Assembly (NCBI GenBank): GCA_035720945.1
Contig: DASTNK010000112.1
Coordinates: 1-10,852 of the forward strand
Direction: 5' to 3'
Length of the DNA stretch: 10,852 nt
Source: SCQX01 sp035720945
GTDB lineage: Bacteria; Pseudomonadota; Gammaproteobacteria; Burkholderiales; Burkholderiaceae_B
The translations under genes and the position numbers were made by a program. Positions 1-6,410 of the stretch are shown here, piece by piece (the stretch's first letter is position 1; each line of letters starts with the position of its first letter). The notes below the pieces were generated by a model. It searched no databases and had not been told where the DNA came from. It saw only the letters and a program-made list of their open reading frames with translations.

Positions 1-149
1 GCCGGACATTGCCCGGCCGGATCCAGCACGGCCACCTTGTACCCCATCGACTGCGCGGCATGACAGAACATGCGGCCCAGTTGTCCTCCGCCCATCATGC
101 CTAGCCAGTTCCCAGGAAGGATAGGAATCGATGTGGTGAGCGACGTCAT
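1..149 (-). CDS. purK: N5-carboxyaminoimidazole ribonucleotide synthase PurK, N-terminal part (cut by window edge)
   Basis: PurK is the ATP-grasp enzyme that carboxylates aminoimidazole ribonucleotide with bicarbonate and ATP, producing the substrate of PurE in cytosolic purine synthesis. Only the first 49 codons are present, and the rest lies beyond the left edge. Read on the minus strand from ATG at 149, the protein starts MTSLTTSIPILPGNW and continues LGMMGGGQLGRMF, then AAQSMGYKVAVLDP. The glycine-rich GGGQLGRM loop followed by a beta strand ending in LDP is the typical PurK N-terminal (pre-ATP-grasp) fold. No good Shine-Dalgarno sequence precedes the ATG. A TTG two codons upstream (155-153) is in frame, and the frame stays open back to a TGA at 269-267, so the start is less certain than the identity. 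The gene lies 164 nt downstream of purE, wider than the tight purE-purK spacing common in bacteria. Confidence 0.9.
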   Translation of the reverse strand, partial: MTSLTTSIPILPGNWLGMMGGGQLGRMFCHAAQSMGYKVAVLDPAGQCP

Positions 150-313
150 GGGCAAGGGAATCCGAAAAAAGAAGAAAGCGACAAATAAAACACGAAAGGT
201 AAAGCGCTGGGCAACGACTTGGGCCAGCGAGCCAATGTCTTGGAGATTATCGCTTTGGCAGCAAGGTCACCGTTAGTCTCGGCCGGACCAACGCCAAAGC
301 CAAAAGCGAAACG
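150..313 (-). other. purE-purK intercistronic spacer with inverted repeat and A/T-rich patch
   Basis: This is the 164-nt non-coding stretch between the purE stop and the purK start, both on the minus strand. Positions 252-259 (gctttggc) and 293-300 (gccaaagc) are perfect 8-bp reverse complements. Inside them, ggtc at 265-268 can pair with gacc at 286-289. Between 160 and 205 the sequence is unusually A-rich on the plus strand (T-rich on the minus strand) for this GC-rich window. No T-run follows the outer helix on the minus strand, so a standard intrinsic terminator is not supported. It could be a leader or mRNA-processing element for purK, but that is inference. Confidence 0.4.
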
Positions 314-841
314 CTACATACGCACATGCGGAGGCACCACCATGGCCCGCGCCGCCTCGGTCTGGCGTTCGCGAAACTCGATCAGCTTTTGCTGAAGCGC
401 GGCGTCGGTGGTGGCCAGGCAGGCCACGACATGCAGCGCCGCATTGGTTGCGCCCGCGTCGCCGATGGCGAACGTGGCCACGGGGATGCCCTTCGGCATC
501 TGCACGATGGACAGCAACGAATCCTCGCCCTGCAGATGACGCGAGGGCACGGGAACGCCGAATACGGGAATGGGCGTGAGCGCCGCCATCATGCCCGGCA
601 GGTGCGCCGCACCACCCGCGCCCGCGATGATGGCCCGCAGCCCGCGACCCAGCGCCTGCGAGCCATACTCGACCATGTCCAGGGGCATGCGATGCGCCGA
701 CACCACCCGCACCTCGTGCGGGACACCAAACTCTTCCAGGATGCCCGCCGCGTTCTTCATGACGTCCCAGTCGCTGGACGACCCCATGATGATGCCCACC
801 AGCGGCGCGCCGGAGGAATTCGATTCGCTATGTTCGGCCAT
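314..841 (-). CDS. purE: N5-carboxyaminoimidazole ribonucleotide mutase PurE (class I)
   Basis: PurE moves the carboxylate of N5-CAIR to C4, giving CAIR, the step after PurK in cytosolic de novo purine synthesis. The 175-residue protein matches the usual length of bacterial class I PurE. Visible motifs are GSSSDW at 20-25 (phosphate/substrate loop), SAHR at 48-51 with the catalytic-type His50, AGGAAHLPGM at 75-84, and QMPKGIPVATFAIG at 114-127. An in-frame TTG at 877 would add 12 residues. I chose the ATG at 841 because a GCGAGG ribosome binding site lies about 9 nt upstream and because the extra residues do not look like the family. The presence of purK next door fits class I PurE, which needs N5-CAIR. 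The gene sits between purC (103 nt away, with a hairpin between) and purK, all on the minus strand. Confidence 0.97.
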   Translation of the reverse strand: MAEHSESNSSGAPLVGIIMGSSSDWDVMKNAAGILEEFGVPHEVRVVSAHRMPLDMVEYGSQALGRGLRAIIAGAGGAAHLPGMMAALTPIPVFGVPVPSRHLQGEDSLLSIVQMPKGIPVATFAIGDAGATNAALHVVACLATTDAALQQKLIEFRERQTEAARAMVVPPHVRM

Positions 842-899
842 GAAACACGCCCTCGCCAAGAAGTGATGGTGAAACAATCATTTTAACGCCTGCAAAATG

Positions 900-925
900 C
901 GAACGGCCGCGCAGGCGGCCGTTCG
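900..925 (-). terminator. Hairpin between purC and purE, possible weak terminator
   Basis: Positions 900-910 and 915-925 form a perfect 11-bp GC-rich stem (core gaacggccgc) around a 4-nt GCAG loop, starting 19 nt past the purC stop. On the minus strand it is followed by CATTTTGC, so only four T residues are present. This could give partial termination or 3'-end protection for purC mRNA while letting some transcription reach purE. Confidence 0.6.
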
Positions 926-943
926 TGGCAGGATCATGACCGG

Positions 944-1822
944 TCAGGAAGCGAGCCGTGTCAGGGCTTCGCGGTATTTAGCCGCGGTCTTTTCCTGGAC
1001 GTCGGCGGGCAGCCTGGGCGCGGGAGGGGTCTTGTCCCAGGGCTGGGTTTCAAGCCAGTCGCGCACGAACTGCTTGTCGAACGACGGCGGGCTGATGCCT
1101 TCGCGGTACTCCGACGCGGGCCAGAAACGCGACGAATCGGGCGTGAGGACCTCGTCCATGAGATAAAGCCCGCCGTCACCGTCAAGCCCGAACTCGAACT
1201 TCGTGTCGGCGATGATGATGCCCTTGGAAGCGGCGAAGGCCGATGCCTCGGAATACAACGCGAGCGTGATGTCGCGGATCTTTTCCGCGTTCGCGCGCCC
1301 CGCCTCGGCCACCACGTGCGCGAAATCGACGTTCTCGTCGTGGGTGCCGAATTCGGCCTTGGCCGCCGGCGTGAACACGGGCGAAGGCAGCCGACCCGCC
1401 TGATTCAGGCCCGACGGCAACGCCACACCACAGACCGACCCGTGCGCCTGATAATCCTTCCAGCCCGACCCGGCCAGATAACCACGGGCCACCGCCTCGA
1501 CCAGAATGGGCCTCAGACGCTTGACCACGACCGCGCGGCCCATGACTTGATCACGCTCGTCGGCCGCCACCACTTCTTCAGGCGCGATGCCCGTGGAATG
1601 GTTGGGCACGATGTGCGCGAGCTTCCCGAGCCAGAATTCAGTCAATGCCGTGAGCACGGCACCCTTGCCCGGGATAGGGTCGTCGAGAATGACGTCAAAG
1701 GCGGAGATGCGATCGGTGGCGACGATGAGCAGCTTGTCATCACCCACGGCATACATGTCGCGGACCTTGCCGCGCCCCAGCAAGGGAAGGGAATGAATCG
1801 TTGATTGGAGTAGAGCCTGCAC
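944..1822 (-). CDS. purC: Phosphoribosylaminoimidazole-succinocarboxamide synthase (SAICAR synthetase)
   Basis: PurC joins CAIR and aspartate using ATP to form SAICAR, the step directly after PurE. The protein of 292 residues is of the longer, yeast Ade1-like length class rather than the roughly 237-residue enterobacterial form. Motifs seen are GRGKVRD at 16-22 (nucleotide loop), ATDRISAFD at 35-43, PGKG at 51-54, EAVARGYLAGSGW at 109-121, the signature region SPVFTPAAKAE at 147-157 followed by GTHDEN, and near the C-terminus DTKFEFGLD and LMDEVLTPDSSRFW. The open frame extends upstream to 1882, but the added 20 residues run through a hairpin. A GTG at 1822 has AGGA 8 nt upstream and gives the expected N-terminus, so I chose this non-ATG start. 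The gene is downstream of fba and upstream of purE, so glycolytic and purine genes may share transcripts. Confidence 0.96.
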   Translation of the reverse strand: MQALLQSTIHSLPLLGRGKVRDMYAVGDDKLLIVATDRISAFDVILDDPIPGKGAVLTALTEFWLGKLAHIVPNHSTGIAPEEVVAADERDQVMGRAVVVKRLRPILVEAVARGYLAGSGWKDYQAHGSVCGVALPSGLNQAGRLPSPVFTPAAKAEFGTHDENVDFAHVVAEAGRANAEKIRDITLALYSEASAFAASKGIIIADTKFEFGLDGDGGLYLMDEVLTPDSSRFWPASEYREGISPPSFDKQFVRDWLETQPWDKTPPAPRLPADVQEKTAAKYREALTRLAS

Positions 1823-1854
1823 CGGGAATGTCCTGAAACCTGAAACCGAAAGAC

Positions 1855-1878
1855 AGCGCGCCGGCTTCCCGGCGCGCT
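1855..1878 (-). terminator. Strong GC-rich hairpin between fba and purC
   Basis: Positions 1855-1864 and 1869-1878 pair perfectly over 10 bp (agcgcgccgg with ccggcgcgct) around a CTTC loop (GAAG on the minus strand). It begins 12 nt beyond the fba stop. The following minus-strand bases are GTCTTTCGGTTTC, which lack a continuous T-run. It is probably a partial terminator or an mRNA stabiliser that sets purC expression below that of fba. The stem ends 32 nt before the purC GTG. Confidence 0.55.
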
Positions 1879-1890
1879 TCAAGTCTGTGA

Positions 1891-2955
1891 TTATTGCACC
1901 ACCTGTGCGAGATCGCCGGCGCCATAGCGCTGCGCCATGGTCGTCAACGGCACCGCTTTGATCTTGCTGGCGTTGCCCGCTGTGCCGAACTGCTGGTAAC
2001 GCTGAACGCAGACCAGCTTGGCCGCCTGGCGCGCGGGCTTGAGGTATTCGCGCGGGTCGAACTTGCCGGGGTTCTCGGCCATGAAACGGCGGATGGCGCC
2101 CGTCATGGCGAGGCGGATGTCGGTGTCGATGTTGACCTTGCGTACCCCGTACTTGATGGCTTCCTGGATTTCCTCCACAGGCACGCCATAGGTTTCCTTC
2201 ATGTCGCCACCGAACTGGCGGATCTCGGCCAGGAGTTCCTGCGGAACACTGGAGCTGCCATGCATGACCAGATGCGTGTTGGGCAGGCGCTTGTGGATTT
2301 CCTTTATGCGGGCGATCGACAGGATATCGCCCGTGGGCTTGCGGGTGAACTTGTAGGCGCCGTGGCTGGTGCCGATGGCGATGGCCAGTGCGTCGAGCTG
2401 TGTGTGGCGGACGAAATCGGCGGCCTGTTCCGGGTCGGTGAGCAGCTGCTCGCGCGTCATGGTGCCTTCGGCGCCGTGACCGTCTTCCTTGTCACCCTTC
2501 ATGGTTTCCAGCGACCCCAGGCAACCCAGTTCGCCTTCGACCGTGACACCCACCTGGTGCGCCATGTCGACCACGCGCCGCGTGACGCCCACGTTGTAGT
2601 CGTAGTCGGCGATGGTCTTGCCGTCTTCCTTCAGGGAGCCGTCCATCATGACGCTGGAGAACCCCAGGCCGATGGCGCCGCGGCAGACGTCGGGCGACTG
2701 GCCGTGATCTTGATGCATGACCACCGGAATCGACGGGTAGGATTCCACGGCGGCCTGGATGAGATATTTCAGGAAGCCCTCGCCCGCATACTTGCGCGCA
2801 CCAGCCGACGCCTGCATGATGACCGGGCTGTCGGTTTCTGCCGCGGCCTCCATGATGGCCTGGACCTGCTCGAGGTTGTTGACATTGAACGCCGGAATAC
2901 CATAGCCATTCTCGGCGGCATGATCCAGCAACTGGCGCATGGACACTAGGGCCAT
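1891..2955 (-). CDS. fba: Fructose-bisphosphate aldolase, class II (zinc dependent)
   Basis: This enzyme reversibly splits fructose 1,6-bisphosphate into dihydroxyacetone phosphate and glyceraldehyde 3-phosphate, serving glycolysis and gluconeogenesis in the cytosol. The 354-residue length fits the CbbA-type class II subgroup. Metal and active-site features are HQDHG at 81-85 (catalytic Asp83, zinc ligand His84), GELG at 141-144, SHGAYK at 197-202 (zinc ligand His198), MHGSSS at 231-236 (His232) and NIDTD at 275-279, which binds substrate phosphate. The ATG at 2955 has AGGAG 8 nt upstream. Upstream lie 220 nt before the mog stop. A TAAAAT box on the minus strand at 3000-2995 could be a -10 element about 40 nt before the start, but no -35 hexamer is convincing. 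The gene lies ahead of purC and probably leads the fba-pur transcript. Confidence 0.97.
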   Translation of the reverse strand: MALVSMRQLLDHAAENGYGIPAFNVNNLEQVQAIMEAAAETDSPVIMQASAGARKYAGEGFLKYLIQAAVESYPSIPVVMHQDHGQSPDVCRGAIGLGFSSVMMDGSLKEDGKTIADYDYNVGVTRRVVDMAHQVGVTVEGELGCLGSLETMKGDKEDGHGAEGTMTREQLLTDPEQAADFVRHTQLDALAIAIGTSHGAYKFTRKPTGDILSIARIKEIHKRLPNTHLVMHGSSSVPQELLAEIRQFGGDMKETYGVPVEEIQEAIKYGVRKVNIDTDIRLAMTGAIRRFMAENPGKFDPREYLKPARQAAKLVCVQRYQQFGTAGNASKIKAVPLTTMAQRYGAGDLAQVVQ

Positions 2956-3175
2956 AACACGATCTCCTGAAAGCGAATAAACGGGAATCGCGTCATTTTA
3001 CGAGGTAACGCCGCAAGTTGCTTGCACGGGCGCGCACACGGGTAACTCTTTGCAATCACCGTCAGGGACGGCGACCGGCATCGGACGATCCCTTGCGAGG
3101 AGCTTCCCCAGGGTCACGTGTGTAGAGCCCGAGGATCACCGCCTGCTTGCACACCGGGGCCCCTGCGCCCGCCAA

Positions 3176-3799
3176 TCAGCCGCGCCGCGCCGACTTGGGC
3201 CGGAACGCCTTGACGACCTCGTCGTGGGTTTCCGTATACGGCCCGCCGATCAGGTCGATGCAATATGGCACCGCGGCGAATATCCCCGGCACCAACACCC
3301 CGCCCTGGCCGTCCTTGAGCCCTTCCAGCGTTTCCTGGATGGCCTTGGGTTGGCCCGGCAGATTGATGATGAGGGCGGCGTGATCGGCGGTTTCACGGAT
3401 CACGGCCACTTGCCGGGACAGGATCGCCGTCGGCACGAACCGCAGGCTTATCTGGCGCATCTGCTCGCCGAAGCCGGGCATTTCCCTGGTGGCGACGGCC
3501 AGCGTGGCTTCCGGCGTGACGTCGCGCCGCGCCGGACCCGTGCCGCCGGTCGTCAGCACCAGGTCACAGCCCAGGACATCGACCAGATGCCTGAGCGTGG
3601 CCGAAATCACCCCGAGCTCGTCGGGAATCAACCGTGAGGCGATCTGTGGTGCCCGCGTGAGGGCGCGTGACAGCCAGGCCTCCAGGGCCGGGATACCCTG
3701 GTCTTCATATACGCCGGACGAGGCGCGGTCGGACACCGACACCAGCCCCACCAGCAGTTCATCGGGGTGGCTACGAGCGAGCCGGGATTGCTGTTCCAT
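3176..3799 (-). CDS. mog: Molybdopterin adenylyltransferase Mog
   Basis: Mog adenylylates molybdopterin with ATP, activating it for molybdenum insertion in cofactor synthesis in the cytosol. The protein has 207 residues from the chosen start, slightly longer than the E. coli enzyme, and shows the family's most conserved stretches: GLVSVSDRASSGVYEDQG near the N-terminus, TTGGTGPARRDVTPEAT in the middle (the substrate-binding TTGGTG loop), MPGFGEQMRQISL, AILSRQVAVIRE, NLPGQPKAI, VPYCIDLIGGPY, and a C-terminal AFRPKSARRG. The frame is open to 3859, but ATG at 3799 has AGGA 7 nt upstream and gives a normal N-terminus, so I used it. No other molybdenum cofactor gene is visible here, so it is a lone member. 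It lies 102 nt downstream of the SDR gene and carries a 17-bp palindrome just ahead of its start. Confidence 0.95.
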   Translation of the reverse strand: MEQQSRLARSHPDELLVGLVSVSDRASSGVYEDQGIPALEAWLSRALTRAPQIASRLIPDELGVISATLRHLVDVLGCDLVLTTGGTGPARRDVTPEATLAVATREMPGFGEQMRQISLRFVPTAILSRQVAVIRETADHAALIINLPGQPKAIQETLEGLKDGQGGVLVPGIFAAVPYCIDLIGGPYTETHDEVVKAFRPKSARRG

Positions 3800-3815
3800 G
3801 AAAAATTCCTGATGA

Positions 3816-3832
3816 TGCGAACGACGTTCGCA
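3816..3832. promoter_or_regulatory. Perfect 17-bp palindrome upstream of mog, possible operator
   Basis: The sequence TGCGAACGACGTTCGCA is an exact inverted repeat of two 8-bp arms about one central base. It ends 17 nt before the mog ATG (minus strand), in the 102-nt gap after the SDR gene. Its size and symmetry fit a dimeric repressor site, and its position would let a bound protein block mog transcription. As RNA it could fold into a 7-bp stem with a 3-nt loop, without a T-run directly behind it. No regulator is identified. Confidence 0.4.
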
Positions 3833-3901
3833 ACGCGAAAATCCGAGAGCCACCACCATGCGGCGGTGTGAAACGCAGACCCGCGGCTTACGCTTTCAAG
3901 T

Positions 3902-4660
3902 TCAAACGCAACGCCCGCCATCCACCTCGAGGCACGTGCCCGTGATGAAACCGGCCTCGTCGGACGCGAAGTACAGCGCGGCGTTGGCCACGTCCTGGGG
4001 CGTGGAGAACCGGCCCAACGGAATGCCCGCCAGGAACTTACCGCGGTTCTCCGGCGTGTCGGGCATGCCCATGAACTCTTCCAGCAGGGCCGTCGCGCCA
4101 ATGACCGGGTTCACGCAATTGACCCGGATATTGTCTTTGCCAAGCTCGGCCGCCATGGCCTTGCTGGCCGTGACCACGGCGCCCTTGGTGCTGTTGTACC
4201 AGACCAGCCCGGGGCGCGGCCGGATCGCGGCGGTGGAGGCGATGTTGACGAACGAACCACCGCCGTGCCGCCGGAAGTACGGCACCATGTGCGTCGCCGT
4301 CCAGAAGATGCTCTTCACGTTGACGTTGAACACCCGGTCAAAGTCCTGCTCGGTGATGTCCAGCAATGGCTTGTTCTTGTGCGTGGTGCCGGCGTTGTTC
4401 ACAACCGTGTGCAGCGCGCCGAAGGCACCCAGCGTCAGCTCGAGCAGGCGCGCCACACTGGCTCCGTCGGCCACGTCCACCGGCGCGAACACCGCCTTGC
4501 CCCCCGCTTTCACGATGTCATCCGCCACGGCGCGGCCATGCGCCTCGTGGATGTCGGCCACGACCACACTGGCCCCTTCGCGCGCGAACGTTTGCGCAAT
4601 GCCGGCCCCGAAACCCGAGCCCGCCCCTGTCACGATTGCCACCTTGCCCGCCAGACGCAT
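3902..4660 (-). CDS. Short-chain dehydrogenase/reductase (SDR), classical type
   Basis: This is a 252-residue cytosolic oxidoreductase of the classical SDR family (FabG/glucose-dehydrogenase-like). The specific substrate cannot be read from the sequence. Motifs are TGAGSGFG at 11-18 (Rossmann dinucleotide loop), Asp36 at the end of the second strand (suggests NAD preference), VDV at 61-63, NNAG at 88-91, catalytic Ser142, Tyr155 and Lys159 (YNSTK), the NPV-type region after NCVN at 181-184, and the C-terminal GTCLEVDGG. All catalytic residues are present. The frame is open to 4924 but overlaps the aldehyde dehydrogenase there. ATG at 4660 has AGGA 7 nt upstream and begins the usual MRLAGKVAIVTG. 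It lies 112 nt downstream of the aldehyde dehydrogenase, so the pair could oxidise an alcohol to an acid through an aldehyde. That role is inference. Confidence 0.93.
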   Translation of the reverse strand: MRLAGKVAIVTGAGSGFGAGIAQTFAREGASVVVADIHEAHGRAVADDIVKAGGKAVFAPVDVADGASVARLLELTLGAFGALHTVVNNAGTTHKNKPLLDITEQDFDRVFNVNVKSIFWTATHMVPYFRRHGGGSFVNIASTAAIRPRPGLVWYNSTKGAVVTASKAMAAELGKDNIRVNCVNPVIGATALLEEFMGMPDTPENRGKFLAGIPLGRFSTPQDVANAALYFASDEAGFITGTCLEVDGGRCV

Positions 4661-4726
4661 GATTAGTCCTGTGAAAATGATTGGTTGATGAAGAAACAAA
4701 ACCCCATGCCGTCTCGCTCTCAGCGG

Positions 4727-4753
4727 TTCGCCATAGGCGAAAAGCCCTCGCCT
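4727..4753 (-). other. Competing hairpins between the aldehyde dehydrogenase and SDR genes
   Basis: In the 112-nt gap, AGGCGA at 4735-4740 can pair with TCGCCT at 4748-4753 (7-nt loop). The overlapping GGCGAA at 4736-4741 can instead pair with TTCGCC at 4727-4732 (3-nt ATA loop). The two stems cannot form at once. On the minus strand a T-rich stretch (GGGGTTTTGTTTCTTC) follows about 25 nt later. The stems are short (6 bp), so this is only suggestive of an attenuator or a weak terminator. Confidence 0.3.
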
Positions 4754-4772
4754 GAGGAAGCCGGTCCGGTAT

Positions 4773-6206
4773 CTAGTGTCGAATCGCGATGGTCTTGAGC
4801 GTGGTGAAACCGTACAGCGCCTCGAACCCCTTCTCGCGCCCGAAGCCGGACTGGCCTGTACCGCCGAACGGCAGTTCGACACCGCCACCCGCGCCATAGT
4901 TGTTGACGAACACCTGCCCGGCACGCACCTGGCGCGCCATGCGCATCTGCCGCCCGCCGTCCTGCGTCCAGACCCCCGCCACCAGGCCGAACGGCGTGGA
5001 ATTGGCGATGGTCAGCGCATCGGCCTCGGTCTCGAACGGGATGGCGGCGAGAACCGGGCCAAAGACCTCTTCCTGGGCCAGGCGGTGCGCCGGCGGCACG
5101 TCGGCAAGCAGCATCGGTGGCTGGTAGAAACCCGTGGCTGGCGCCGACGCGTCCAGAGCGCCTTGTGCCACGACGGCGATGCCCGATTCGTCCGCCTCTT
5201 CCAGGAAGCCGCGTACCCGCGTCAACTGCTTCGCGTTGATGAGGGGCCCACAGTCCAGATCGTCAGCCGCGGCGCCAGTACGCGTCGCCTTGAACAGCTC
5301 GGCCAAGCGGCTCAACAGGTCGGAGTAGATGGCACGCTGCACCAGCAGACGGCTGCCCGCGGAGCACGTCTGCCCCGCGTTCTGGACAATGGCGTTCAGG
5401 AGCACGGGCAGCGCGGCGTCGATGTCGGCGTCGGAGAAGACGATTTGCGGCGACTTTCCGCCCAGCTCCAGCGTGACAGGAGCGAAATGCGCGGCGGCGG
5501 CCTGGGCCACCTGCTTGCCGGTGCCCGGCGAGCCGGTGAACGATATATGGTCGATGCCGGGGTGCGCGGACAACGCCGCGCCCGCCTCGGGCCCCAACCC
5601 GGTGCAGATATTCAGCGCCCCTTCCGGCAAGCCCGCCTCGACGACGATCTCGGCGACGCGAAGCAGCGACAGGCAGGCGTCCTCGGCCGGCTTGACCACG
5701 CAGGCGTTGCCCGCGGCCAGCGTGGCGCCCACGCTGCGCCCAAAGATCTGCAACGGATAATTCCAGGGAATGATGTGGCCGGTCACCCCGTGCGGTTCAC
5801 GCACCGTCAGTACCGTGAAATCGTGCGGATAAGGAATGGTTTCGCCGTGCAGTTTGTCGACCGCCCCCGCGTAGAACTCGAAATACCGCGCCACCGCCGC
5901 CGCATCGGCGCGGGCCTGCTTCAACGGCTTGCCTGTATCGCGCGATTCGATGCGGGCGAGTTCGTCTGTGCGATCGAGCAGCGCGGCGGCGATGCGCCAC
6001 AACAGTCGGCTGCGCGTGGCGGGCGCCATCTTGCCCCAGGCCCCCACGTACGCGGCACGCGCCGCCGACACCGCCGCGTCGACGTCGACCTGGCCGGAGC
6101 GCGCGATTTCAGCATAGATTTGGCCATCGGACGGATCGATGACGGGAACGGTCTCGCCCGACATCGCGCTGACCCACTTGTTGCCGATGAAATTCTTGTG
6201 AATCAT
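4773..6206 (-). CDS. NAD(P)-dependent aldehyde dehydrogenase (ALDH superfamily)
   Basis: This 477-residue enzyme should oxidise an aldehyde to the carboxylic acid with NAD(P)+ in the cytosol. The length is typical for the ALDH superfamily, and the natural aldehyde is not evident. Seen in order are PWNYP at 147-151 with catalytic Asn149, CVVKPAED at 169-176 with Lys172, FTGSPGTGKQVA at 223-234 (coenzyme loop), LELGGKSPQ at 246-254 with general base Glu247, QNAGQTCSAG at 275-284 with nucleophile Cys281, EEVFGPV at 379-385, and PFGGTGQSGFGREKG at 446-460. The frame is open to 6356, but ATG at 6206 with GAGGA 7 nt upstream gives the usual N-terminus (FIGNKWV at 6-12). It is transcribed divergently from the hydroxyacid dehydrogenase and lies ahead of the SDR gene. 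The residues needed for catalysis are all intact. Confidence 0.96.
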   Translation of the reverse strand: MIHKNFIGNKWVSAMSGETVPVIDPSDGQIYAEIARSGQVDVDAAVSAARAAYVGAWGKMAPATRSRLLWRIAAALLDRTDELARIESRDTGKPLKQARADAAAVARYFEFYAGAVDKLHGETIPYPHDFTVLTVREPHGVTGHIIPWNYPLQIFGRSVGATLAAGNACVVKPAEDACLSLLRVAEIVVEAGLPEGALNICTGLGPEAGAALSAHPGIDHISFTGSPGTGKQVAQAAAAHFAPVTLELGGKSPQIVFSDADIDAALPVLLNAIVQNAGQTCSAGSRLLVQRAIYSDLLSRLAELFKATRTGAAADDLDCGPLINAKQLTRVRGFLEEADESGIAVVAQGALDASAPATGFYQPPMLLADVPPAHRLAQEEVFGPVLAAIPFETEADALTIANSTPFGLVAGVWTQDGGRQMRMARQVRAGQVFVNNYGAGGGVELPFGGTGQSGFGREKGFEALYGFTTLKTIAIRH

Positions 6207-6410
6207 GGTCTCATCCTCGAGCGTTGGCAGCGGAGGCATGGATCTGCCCCAGCAGAAACGAATCCCCAGTTTATCAGTGTCCACCCGTCGCCGCTGCGCG
6301 TCCTGGAACATGGCCGATGGCGGTCGCGCGCGGCGCGGTCCGCCGTTTCGTGGCACCGCGTTGCCCTACAATCGGACTACCCGCCACGACCTCCCGAAAG
6401 GACGACAGCC
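6207..6410. promoter_or_regulatory. Divergent intergenic region of the dehydrogenase module
   Basis: This 204-nt stretch separates the aldehyde dehydrogenase (minus) from the hydroxyacid dehydrogenase (plus) and must hold promoters for both directions. On the plus strand a TACAAT box at 6367-6372 resembles a sigma-70 -10 element about 38 nt before the ATG. The matching -35 position (near 6344-6349, cgtttc) is poor. A small inverted repeat, TCTGC at 6243-6247 and GCAGA at 6252-6256, lies close to the aldehyde dehydrogenase start and could be a half-conserved operator. No -10/-35 pair for the minus strand is convincing, and no regulator gene is adjacent. Confidence 0.4.

Noticed and set aside
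150..313. Upstream in-frame extension of purK into the spacer
   Set aside because: The frame is open back to 267, but it has no ATG or GTG start with a ribosome binding site and contains a phenylalanine-rich run unlike the PurK N-terminus. ATG 149 (or TTG 155) gives the normal protein start.
900..1878. Possibility that the GC-rich hairpins after fba, purC and gap are one dispersed repeat family (REP/BIME-like)
   Set aside because: The stem sequences differ from one another (cores gaacggccgc, gcgcgccgg, ggcgagggcggga). They share only GC-richness and position after stop codons, which fits independent terminator-like structures.
1894..2949. 351-codon plus-strand open frame opposite fba
   Set aside because: It mirrors fba almost exactly and its translation is rich in Arg, His, Asp and Val without recognisable domains. 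It reflects codon bias in fba.
3061..3175. Short minus-strand frame of about 38 codons starting at a TTG directly after the mog stop
   Set aside because: It has no ribosome binding site of its own, no recognisable motif, and it ends in the fba upstream region. I also looked here for a pyk remnant and saw none.
4776..6410. Very long plus-strand open frame running opposite the aldehyde dehydrogenase and in frame into the hydroxyacid dehydrogenase (881 codons in total)
   Set aside because: The opposite strand encodes an intact aldehyde dehydrogenase with all catalytic motifs. The plus-strand translation over this part is Arg/Gly/Ala/His-rich with no family pattern, as expected from high GC content. 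The true gene begins at 6411 with its own ribosome binding site.
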